Made by a program: the position numbers and the translations under genes | From: Methanomethylovorans sp. | Lineage (GTDB): Archaea > Halobacteriota > Methanosarcinia > Methanosarcinales > Methanosarcinaceae | Assembly (NCBI GenBank): GCA_020854785.1 | Contig: JAHFZE010000287.1 | Location: 1 to 12,483, forward strand | Direction: 5' to 3' | Length of the DNA: 12,483 bases | The notes under the pieces: generated by a model | The model's input: only the letters and a program-made list of their open reading frames with translations | What the model was told of the DNA's origin: nothing | Databases searched by the model: none | Part shown: piece by piece, positions 6,641 through 12,483 of the stretch | Layout of the letters: each line of letters begins with the position of its first letter | How positions within the stretch are numbered: the stretch's first letter is position 1

Positions 6641-7519
6641 ATGACTTATACAGGACATGCATTTGCTCATGGAGCTGGTACAATAGTGAATGCTATAGCC
6701 ACCTGGAAAGGTGCGGCTTTTGCAGTGGACATTAAGACGTTTGCGGATGTGCAGCTAAAAAAAGGCAAAGGAAAGATATCAGGCATTATACAAGGTCAGC
6801 CAGCTGCAGATACACGGCTTATAGAAAGAACTGTGGAATTGGTCCTGCAATATTTAGATGTCCAGATGCAGGGGTCAGTAAAGACAAGAAGTGAAATTCC
6901 TCTTGCCAGCGGATTAAAGAGCAGCAGCGCAGCTGCTAATGCCACCGCCCTTGCCACACTGGATGCCCTGGGGGAACAAATGAAGCCTCTAGAAATCGTA
7001 AAACTGGGAGTTGAAGCTGCTTTGGATGTTGGCGTTAGTATCACGGGTGCATTCGATGATGCATGTGCTTCTTTTTTTGGTGGAATAGTAGTTACGGATA
7101 ACAAATTTAAAGAACTGGAGCGCAGGGAAGAGAAGGAAAATGATGTGGTCATATTCGTACCTGAAAGAAAAACCTTCAGTTCGAACACAAACGTATCTCG
7201 TTCCAGAGCGATAGCTTCCTGGGTAGATATGGCCTACAGATTGGCCCTGGAAGGGAAATATGAAGAAGCAATGACCTTAAATGGATTTCTTTATTGTAGT
7301 GCTCTGGGTTTTGATACGGAGCCAATGATGCTTGCTCTGGAAGCCGGAGTAAAAGGAGTTACCCTTTCAGGCACGGGGCCTTCCTATGTCGCACTTGTGG
7401 ATCCAGTATCCGGTCCAGTATTAAAGGAGAGCTGGTCACAACTGGGAATAAGCGGAAGCCTGATAAGTACTAAGATCTACAATAAAGGAGCAGAAAAACT
7501 CGCTCGCGGGGAGTTATAA
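6641..7519 (+). CDS. aroK: Archaeal shikimate kinase (GHMP family)
   Basis: This enzyme phosphorylates shikimate with ATP in the aromatic amino acid pathway. Archaea use a GHMP-superfamily protein unrelated to the bacterial P-loop AroK, and this 292-residue protein fits that class. The N-terminus YTGHAFAHGAGTIVNAIA is a family signature. The GHMP phosphate-binding motif PLASGLKSSSAAANA lies at about residues 87-101, and a C-terminal SGTGPSYVALV loop completes the ATP site. The ATG at 6641 is preceded by GGAG at a short spacing of four bases; no in-frame start exists just upstream. Its stop overlaps the start of the chorismate mutase gene (TAATG), so two steps of the same pathway are coupled. 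Confidence 0.92.
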   Translation: MTYTGHAFAHGAGTIVNAIATWKGAAFAVDIKTFADVQLKKGKGKISGIIQGQPAADTRLIERTVELVLQYLDVQMQGSVKTRSEIPLASGLKSSSAAANATALATLDALGEQMKPLEIVKLGVEAALDVGVSITGAFDDACASFFGGIVVTDNKFKELERREEKENDVVIFVPERKTFSSNTNVSRSRAIASWVDMAYRLALEGKYEEAMTLNGFLYCSALGFDTEPMMLALEAGVKGVTLSGTGPSYVALVDPVSGPVLKESWSQLGISGSLISTKIYNKGAEKLARGEL

Positions 7520-7806
7520 TGAGTTCACTGGAAGAAGCACGTGCTGAGATACAACGGATAGACAGAGAGATCGTTGATCTAATAAAGAAGCGCACAGAAC
7601 TTGCGGAAAAAGTACTCGAATCAAAGAGAAGGTCAGGTCTGCCGATCAATGACGAGACCCAGAACAAAGTTGTCCTTGAGAGGGCAGTAGATAATGCTAT
7701 AGAATTCAATCTTGATACAAATCCTGTGAGATCGATATTTAAGATACTCATTGAAATGAGCATAGAACACCAGCAGGAACTTAGTGGAAAGGGTAAATTC
7801 CCCTAA
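7519..7806 (+). CDS. aroQ: Chorismate mutase, AroQ type
   Basis: It converts chorismate to prephenate, the branch point to phenylalanine and tyrosine. The 95-residue all-helical protein opens with the AroQ signature [22 protein letters not shown] truncated here to its key residues: R10/ID..I..LI..R, followed by ELAEKV and K30-type basic positions ([10 protein letters not shown]) and a closing [16 protein letters not shown] helix. It is monofunctional, with no prephenate dehydratase or dehydrogenase domain attached. The start overlaps the aroK stop by one base, with GGGGAG just upstream inside aroK. Fourteen bases separate it from purE. Confidence 0.9.
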   Translation: MSSLEEARAEIQRIDREIVDLIKKRTELAEKVLESKRRSGLPINDETQNKVVLERAVDNAIEFNLDTNPVRSIFKILIEMSIEHQQELSGKGKFP

Positions 7807-7820
7807 GTGAGGATATAACA

Positions 7821-8207
7821 ATGACAGACATAGCAGTCCTAATGGGGTCTGAATCAGACCGGGCTATAGCCAATCGTGTAACCGGAGTACTGGATGAGAG
7901 CAAGTACGATTATGACATACAGGTGATCTCAGCACACCGCAACCCGGATACACTTGATGAATACATTGCAGGGAGCAATGCAAAGGTGTTTATTGCAATT
8001 GCAGGTCTCTCTGCTGCATTACCTGGAGTAATTGCATCAAAAACAAAAAAGCCTGTGATAGGAGTGCCAGTGAGCGCAAAGATGATGGGACTTGATGCGT
8101 TATTATCTATTGCTCAGATGCCTCCTGGGGTGCCGGTGGCAAGTGTGGGCATTGACAATGGTGCAAATGCAGCACATCTTGCTATAAGGATACTTGACCT
8201 GCTCTGA
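7821..8207 (+). CDS. purE: PurE-type phosphoribosylaminoimidazole carboxylase / mutase
   Basis: PurE acts at the carboxylation step of purine synthesis, making carboxyaminoimidazole ribotide (CAIR). The product is a single 128-residue domain with the phosphate-binding MGSESDRA at residues 8-15, catalytic H39 in SAHRNPD, and [18 protein letters not shown] near residues 90-107. The usual bacterial class I segment GGAAHLPGM is replaced by [10 protein letters not shown], losing one histidine, so whether it is the N5-CAIR mutase (needing PurK) or a direct AIR carboxylase cannot be settled here. The start has GTGAGG upstream. At 128 residues it is rather short for PurE. It shares its probable transcript with aroK and aroQ although the pathways differ. 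Confidence 0.88.
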   Translation: MTDIAVLMGSESDRAIANRVTGVLDESKYDYDIQVISAHRNPDTLDEYIAGSNAKVFIAIAGLSAALPGVIASKTKKPVIGVPVSAKMMGLDALLSIAQMPPGVPVASVGIDNGANAAHLAIRILDLL

Positions 8208-8232
8208 AGCAGGTAAAGATCATTCATTTTTT
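8197..8232 (+). terminator. Hairpin and T-run terminator after purE
   Basis: A perfect 7-bp stem ACCTGCT/AGCAGGT (8197-8203 with 8208-8214) has a four-base loop CTGA that contains the purE stop codon, and is followed by a T run at 8227-8232. It lies in the 37-base gap between convergent genes and fits the end of the aroK-aroQ-purE transcript. Confidence 0.55.
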
Positions 8233-8244
8233 GCATATTGAAGA

Positions 8245-9108
8245 TCAGCCTTGCTTGCTGAACCTGAAGATGCATTGCTCATCGCCGTTACCAATGGTTG
8301 AAAGCACTTCTATGTCCATATCATAATCTATTCTTTCAGCTAATCTTGCAAAAGCACCCCTTGTAAGATTACATAGAATGGGATTCAGCTGTGCTTCCTG
8401 AGCACCCCATGGACAACTGCTTCCCTTTAAGCAAAAGGAGTTGTTGTCTTCTGCATTAGGCTTGGATTCGAAGCTACCTCCAAGCTGGTTCATCAGCATG
8501 CAGCAAGCCTCTCCGAGAGGATTATCTTTGCTATTTATATCTTCATATCCCATTAAACTCTCTAGCATCGACTCTACGACCATATTAGTCATCTGATGAA
8601 CGATCATGTTCTTCTGTTCCAAGGGAATGATTTTAAAAATTGTAGGTATTATCCGTGTAAGCATCGAACGTACACGGTTCTGCATCTCTAGTTTGTCCTT
8701 TTCCTGCTGTAAACTGCTGTGCAGGTGTTTAATTCTAAGAAGCGACCTGATCCTTGCAGTCAGTTCCACTTTATCCACTGGTTTTATCAGAAAGTCATCT
8801 GCTCCAGCCTCTACGCCCCTTATCCGGTCTTCTTTGTTGGAAAGAGCTGTGACCATAACTACCGGCAAGAACTTAGTGTCTTCAGCTGACTTAATAAGTT
8901 TACAAACATCATAGCCGTTCATTTCCGGCATCATTATATCAAGAAGCAAGATGTCCGGCTTCTCTCCATTGATCTTTTCAAGTGCCTCTTTGCCATTATA
9001 TGCTGAAACTGTCACGTATTCAGAGCTTAAATATGCCTGCAGAAGTTCCACGTTCATGGGCTCATCATCTACTATTAGGACTTTAGATCTTCTTGTGTCA
9101 TCTGGCAT
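8245..9108 (-). CDS. Response regulator: receiver domain with probable methanogen output domain (MetOD1)
   Basis: The N-terminal receiver domain (about residues 8-125) is complete: acidic D14/D15, phospho-acceptor D57 in LLLDIMMPEMNGYD, T87 and K109 in FLIKP. A charged helix at about 128-148 (HSSLQQEKDKLEMQNRVRS) probably forms a coiled coil. The C-terminal 120 residues have no DNA-binding motif; with CLKGSSCPWG, NPILCNLTRGAFARLAER and a final CIFRF strand they look like MetOD1, an output domain described in methanogen response regulators, and hold six cysteines (202, 203, 226, 232, 246, 279). The ATG at 9108 is chosen because GGAG stands eight bases upstream; a GTG nine bases earlier overlaps that ribosome site. 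It follows the KaiC-like gene by 151 bases, suggesting a shared signalling role. MetOD1 is called from memory of its pattern. Confidence 0.85.
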   Translation of the reverse strand: MPDDTRRSKVLIVDDEPMNVELLQAYLSSEYVTVSAYNGKEALEKINGEKPDILLLDIMMPEMNGYDVCKLIKSAEDTKFLPVVMVTALSNKEDRIRGVEAGADDFLIKPVDKVELTARIRSLLRIKHLHSSLQQEKDKLEMQNRVRSMLTRIIPTIFKIIPLEQKNMIVHQMTNMVVESMLESLMGYEDINSKDNPLGEACCMLMNQLGGSFESKPNAEDNNSFCLKGSSCPWGAQEAQLNPILCNLTRGAFARLAERIDYDMDIEVLSTIGNGDEQCIFRFSKQG

Positions 9109-9259
9109 ACTATTCACTCCATATCAATATATCCTGTTGTTGTTTATTTATGTTCTATTGCAATGCTGATCTGTTTGTACCATGGATGAAGATGAGAACT
9201 CCCTACAATGGCAATGCTACACTATAAAGGATAAGATGCTCCAACTCATCCGATACACT

Positions 9260-10102
9260 TTAAGCCATATCTACAAGCTTGCCTTTGGAACCTTTGAGCT
9301 GGATCCCTGAAGCAGTGATATCAAACAAGATAAAATCCAGCGATATAGATGTACTGCGCATCTTCGGGATACTAAGGAAACGCTCCATTTTTCCTGTATA
9401 TGGGTTTTCCTTCACGAACAGCTTAATGGCCCCATGGGTCGAATAATCAGCTATCTGATGAGTTAACTGGTATGCAGCATCATCCATAACATATGCCACA
9501 GTGATCTGTTTAGCAGATAGTACGCGATTCAGAGTGTCGAACTTATCCCTGAACTGCTTGATGTCCAGACCAAAAGCAAGCACCCCCAGATTATCCACCA
9601 CCACTACGTTGGTACCATCCGGAATTAATTTCACCACATCGACAAGGTCCATCTCACCAATATTGAAACCCACCTTGTCATGTCTGAAGGATCTGTCGAG
9701 CTCGCATTCTTCAATAAGATCGATCTCAGTGTTATTGAACCCGTCCACAATATGAGCTGCCCTGGCCACTGCTCCTGCCCTTATTTCCAGGACCTGCTTG
9801 ATGCTAAGTAGACCTTTTTCAATAAAAGGCTCCAGTTTTAATCCAAGCATCCCCGCTTGCTCCAGCAAGTCCTCGGGAGATTCTTCAGTTGCTATAAGCA
9901 CACACTTCTTACCATCAGAACACGATTGGTACAACAGATGAAGACCAAATATAGTCTTACCGGTACCCGGAACACCTGTCAAAAGTATCCCTTTGCCTTG
10001 TGGGTAGCCTCCACCTATTTTTTTATCAAGATTTTCTATGCCTGTGGGGACGCGTTCCATTCTATCACTGGTTCCATATTTAAAGTTAATTATATGTGAC
10101 AT
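9260..10102 (-). CDS. Single-domain KaiC-like RecA-superfamily ATPase
   Basis: The protein is one KaiC/RadA-type ATPase domain (280 residues). Residues 17-35 carry the family opening RVPTGIENLDKKIGGGYP; Walker A is GVPGTGKT at 43-50; the paired catalytic glutamates are E73/E74 in ATEESPEDL; Walker B is VVVVD at 166-170; and the C-terminal KMRSTSISLDFILFDITASGI matches the KaiC closing segment. Archaeal proteins of this kind act in signal transduction and motility control, not in a known clock. The region 119-150 is acidic and looks like an insertion. The ATG at 10102 has no ribosome site but stands close downstream of a TATATATA stretch, so the mRNA may be leaderless; M15 (10060) is an alternative start. 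The downstream partner is the REC-MetOD1 regulator. Target unknown. Confidence 0.85.
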   Translation of the reverse strand: MSHIINFKYGTSDRMERVPTGIENLDKKIGGGYPQGKGILLTGVPGTGKTIFGLHLLYQSCSDGKKCVLIATEESPEDLLEQAGMLGLKLEPFIEKGLLSIKQVLEIRAGAVARAAHIVDGFNNTEIDLIEECELDRSFRHDKVGFNIGEMDLVDVVKLIPDGTNVVVVDNLGVLAFGLDIKQFRDKFDTLNRVLSAKQITVAYVMDDAAYQLTHQIADYSTHGAIKLFVKENPYTGKMERFLSIPKMRSTSISLDFILFDITASGIQLKGSKGKLVDMA

Positions 10103-10114
10103 ATTATAATTAAA

Positions 10115-10128
10115 GATATATATAGATG
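10115..10128 (-). promoter_or_regulatory. Candidate TATA box of the KaiC-like gene
   Basis: Minus-strand CTATATATATCTTT lies with its centre about 18 bases before the ATG at 10102. At normal archaeal spacing this puts the transcription start at or just past that ATG, which favours either a leaderless message or initiation at the next ATG (10060). Confidence 0.4.
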
Positions 10129-10240
10129 GCCGTTCCTTCTCAAAATACTAAAAAACATCGAAGCATTACACTGATCAAAACTATGGGCAAATATTATAAG
10201 TGGAGATCTTCAATAGTATTTGCAATAAATCGATATACTG

Positions 10241-10260
10241 ATCTTGGACCTGTATCTTGG
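10241..10260 (+). repeat. Tandem ATCTTGG repeat before the 2-oxoacid oxidoreductase genes
   Basis: ATCTTGG occurs twice, 13 bases apart, in the untranslated region ahead of the fused gamma-alpha gene. It could be a regulator site or chance. The surrounding 214-base divergent region otherwise shows only TATA-like AT stretches, for example at 10190-10199. Confidence 0.2.
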
Positions 10261-10316
10261 TTCTATATGGACACAACTTTGAGAGGTCGCTAAACTTGCT
10301 TAAAGGGGGAAGGAAA

Positions 10317-12041
10317 ATGGAACACGATATAAGCATAAGGATAGGGGGAGAAGCTGGACAGGGTATTCAAACAATAGGACTTGTACTGGCAAAGACATTC
10401 CAAAAGAACGGACTGCACGTTTTCTCAACACAATATTACTTATCACGAGTAAGAGGTGGAAATAACTATTTCCAGGTAAGGGTGAGTGACAGACCGGTAA
10501 GGGCCATTTCAGACAGACTGGACATGCTGATCGCTCTGGATAAGACATCTGTTGACAAACACATGAAAGAACTGAATGATGGTGTGGTACTCCTGGATGG
10601 AGAAGAAGTAAGGATCTCCAGCCATGATAAACAACTATTCGATGTGCCGTTCCAGAAGATAGCAAAAGAGATAGGTGGCAGCAAGTTATATGCCAGCACT
10701 GTGGCCACGGGTGCTGTCCTGGGTCTGCTTTGCTGTGACCTGGAATTTCTGGAAGATGTGCTAAAGAATACTTTTGCTAAAAAAGGAGAAGACATAATAC
10801 GTAACAACATAAATGCTGCAAGAGCTGGTTACCAATATGCACAGGAGAACTACATAGGGAAATGTAAATACTCTTTAGAAAAAGCCGGTGTGACCTCAGG
10901 AAAAATGCTGATAGATGGGAATGATGCGGTTGGGCTTGGCGCACTTGCAGCAGGCGTGCAGTTCCTTGCCTCCTATCCAATGACCCCTTCCACCGGAGTT
11001 ATGAATTTCGTGGCTGCACATGCAGACAGGTTCAATGTGATAGTTGAACAGGCAGAAGATGAGATCAGTGCTCTTAACATGGTATTGGGAGCCTCCTTTA
11101 CAGGTGCCAGAGCTATGACCACCACATCAGGAGGTGGATTTAGCCTTATGGCTGAGGCCTTAGGATTGGCAGGCATGACAGAAACACCTGCCGTAATATT
11201 CCTTGGACAGCGTCCTGGACCTGCTACCGGACTTCCTACAATGACCGAACAGGGAGACCTGTTGTTCGCATTGCATGCATCTCAGGGAGAATTCCCCCGG
11301 TGCATACTTGCACCAAAGACACCTGATGATGCATTTTACCTGACCCTCAAGGCTTTTGACCTGGCTGACAAATATCAGATACCTGTGTTCATAATGAGTG
11401 ACCAATACTTGGCAGATGCACAGTTCACATGTGATCGGTTCGACACTTCAAAGATCACCATCGATAGACATCTGTTATCAGACGATGAACTGGGAACCAT
11501 GGACATATACAAGCGTTACAGCATCACGCCTCATGGCATTTCACCCCGTGCCCTGCCTGGTCAGAGCAAGCACCTTGTGGTTGCTGATAGTGATGAACAC
11601 AACGAAGATGGACATATTGAGCAGACAGCAGATAATCGTATATTCATGATGGAAAAGAGAATGAGGAAACTTAATGGGCTTACCAAGGAAATGGAAGGTC
11701 CTGAGGTTTATGGACCTCTTGAAGCAGATGTCACTCTTATCGGTTGGGGATCATCTTATGGTCCTCTTGCAGAAGCCGTGGAACTGCTTAATGAGGAGGG
11801 ACAAAATCTGAACCTGGTACAATTCACACACATATTTCCCATGAACAGGGAAAAGATAAGGAATATACTGCTGAAGAGGGGCACAACTGTATGTGCTGAG
11901 AGTAATGCGACGGGGCAGTTCGCAAAACTATTGAAAACCGAAGCCGACATATCTGTCGATATGAACCTATTAAGGTATGATGGTATGCCTTTCACTCCTG
12001 GATATATAATACGTGCATTGCAGGAAAAGAAGGTGATCTGA
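10317..12041 (+). CDS. korA: 2-oxoacid:ferredoxin oxidoreductase, fused gamma-alpha subunit
   Basis: This subunit works with the beta subunit to decarboxylate a 2-oxoacid to its acyl-CoA while reducing ferredoxin. The 574-residue product fuses the gamma domain (about residues 1-185, with [14 protein letters not shown] and [16 protein letters not shown]) to the alpha domain, which begins at about 197 and carries YPMTPST at 220-226, the [10 protein letters not shown] region with the conserved acidic residues near 244-252, [15 protein letters not shown] and [13 protein letters not shown]. These are typical of the KorA/OorA family. The start at 10317 is supported by an AAGGGGGAAGG ribosome site at 10303-10313; an earlier in-frame ATG at 10257 has none. 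The end overlaps the beta gene by one base. Symbol korA is by family resemblance; 2-oxoglutarate is the commonest substrate but is not proved. Confidence 0.9.
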   Translation: MEHDISIRIGGEAGQGIQTIGLVLAKTFQKNGLHVFSTQYYLSRVRGGNNYFQVRVSDRPVRAISDRLDMLIALDKTSVDKHMKELNDGVVLLDGEEVRISSHDKQLFDVPFQKIAKEIGGSKLYASTVATGAVLGLLCCDLEFLEDVLKNTFAKKGEDIIRNNINAARAGYQYAQENYIGKCKYSLEKAGVTSGKMLIDGNDAVGLGALAAGVQFLASYPMTPSTGVMNFVAAHADRFNVIVEQAEDEISALNMVLGASFTGARAMTTTSGGGFSLMAEALGLAGMTETPAVIFLGQRPGPATGLPTMTEQGDLLFALHASQGEFPRCILAPKTPDDAFYLTLKAFDLADKYQIPVFIMSDQYLADAQFTCDRFDTSKITIDRHLLSDDELGTMDIYKRYSITPHGISPRALPGQSKHLVVADSDEHNEDGHIEQTADNRIFMMEKRMRKLNGLTKEMEGPEVYGPLEADVTLIGWGSSYGPLAEAVELLNEEGQNLNLVQFTHIFPMNREKIRNILLKRGTTVCAESNATGQFAKLLKTEADISVDMNLLRYDGMPFTPGYIIRALQEKKVI

Positions 12042-12483
12042 TGGTTACAATGGAAGATTATCCTGACATTGAGACCGAATGGTGTCCCGGCTGTGGCAAC
12101 TTTGGGATACTTAAAGCTATTAAGAAAGCGCTGGCCAAGCTGAACAAGGCACCACATGAAGTTCTTATCGTGTCTGGTATAGGACAGGCAGGTAAACTCC
12201 CTCATTATCTGAAATGTAATACCTTCAATGGACTGCATGGAAGAACCCTGCCTCCTGCTACGGGGGCAAAATTAGCTAACCATGAATTGACGGTCCTGAC
12301 AGTAGGCGGTGATGGAGATGCCTATGGAGAGGGAGGCAACCATATAATACATGCCATCAGGCGCAATCCGGACATCACTGCTATTGTGAACGATAACCAG
12401 ATATACGGTCTTACCAAAGGCCAGGCATCCCCAACAAGTGAACTTGGTCTTAAGACAAAGGTCCAGACCCACGGAGTTGTCAA
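12041..12483 (+). CDS. korB: 2-oxoacid:ferredoxin oxidoreductase, beta subunit (3' end outside window)
   Basis: The beta subunit binds thiamine diphosphate and probably the 4Fe-4S cluster that passes electrons to ferredoxin. The 147 visible codons show [15 protein letters not shown] near residue 11 with C15 and C18 as cluster ligands, the [12 protein letters not shown] segment with the residues before [15 protein letters not shown], and the thiamine diphosphate/Mg motif [13 protein letters not shown] ... [14 protein letters not shown]. Start ATG at 12041 overlaps the preceding TGA (TGATG) and has AAGGTGA upstream. About half of a normal beta subunit of roughly 280 residues is present, and the frame runs off the edge. 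No separate delta ferredoxin gene precedes the pair. Confidence 0.9.
   Translation, partial: MVTMEDYPDIETEWCPGCGNFGILKAIKKALAKLNKAPHEVLIVSGIGQAGKLPHYLKCNTFNGLHGRTLPPATGAKLANHELTVLTVGGDGDAYGEGGNHIIHAIRRNPDITAIVNDNQIYGLTKGQASPTSELGLKTKVQTHGVV

Noticed and set aside
1..12483. CRISPR arrays, insertion sequences, tRNA or rRNA genes
   Set aside because: No regularly spaced repeats, transposase motifs, terminal inverted repeats or cloverleaf-like segments were found on reading both strands.

Overview
The window reads as chromosomal DNA from a methanogenic archaeon, most likely of the order Methanosarcinales. The evidence is a nearly complete formylmethanofuran dehydrogenase operon with a multi-cluster polyferredoxin, the archaeal GHMP-type shikimate kinase, a response regulator whose C-terminal half looks like the methanogen output domain (MetOD1), a one-domain KaiC-like ATPase, and archaeal TATA-box/Shine-Dalgarno signals. 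Genus cannot be fixed from sequence alone. Gene spacing is tight and there is no sign of insertion sequences, CRISPR, tRNA or rRNA.

Region 1 (38-6289, minus strand, read right to left) is the operon fmdF-fmdA-fmdC-fmdD-fmdB-fdhD. Genes are separated by 1-4 bases or overlap by ATGA, so they are almost certainly co-transcribed and translationally coupled. FmdB (Mo/W-bis-pyranopterin, active-site Cys) with FmdD reduces CO2 to formate; FmdA (amidohydrolase) condenses formate with methanofuran; FmdC is the beta-helical scaffold; FmdF carries eight iron-sulfur motifs that deliver electrons from ferredoxin. In methylotrophic growth the set runs in reverse, oxidising formyl-methanofuran to CO2. No fmdE lies at the head of the operon. 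The last gene, an FdhD-like molybdenum-cofactor sulfuration factor, is odd in three ways: its reading frame has no ATG, GTG or TTG before the conserved domain and appears shifted at a G6 run, a strong hairpin sits exactly at that point, and the protein lacks the FdhD CxxC pair.

Region 2 (6290-6640) is a 351-base divergent intergenic region with a probable promoter for each side, a long hairpin-containing fmd leader, and a pair of near-identical 9-base repeats 22 bases apart upstream of the plus-strand genes.

Region 3 (6641-8207, plus) is aroK-aroQ-purE: archaeal shikimate kinase and chorismate mutase (start/stop overlap), then a small PurE, closed by a hairpin-plus-T-run terminator.

Region 4 (8245-10102, minus) is a probable signalling pair: a KaiC-like ATPase followed 151 bases later by a REC-MetOD1 response regulator. 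Neither has a DNA-binding domain.

Region 5 (10317-12483, plus) is a two-gene 2-oxoacid:ferredoxin oxidoreductase: a fused gamma-alpha subunit overlapping a beta subunit that is cut by the window edge. Its product, reduced ferredoxin, is the same carrier used by the Fmd complex, but the substrate cannot be read from the sequence.
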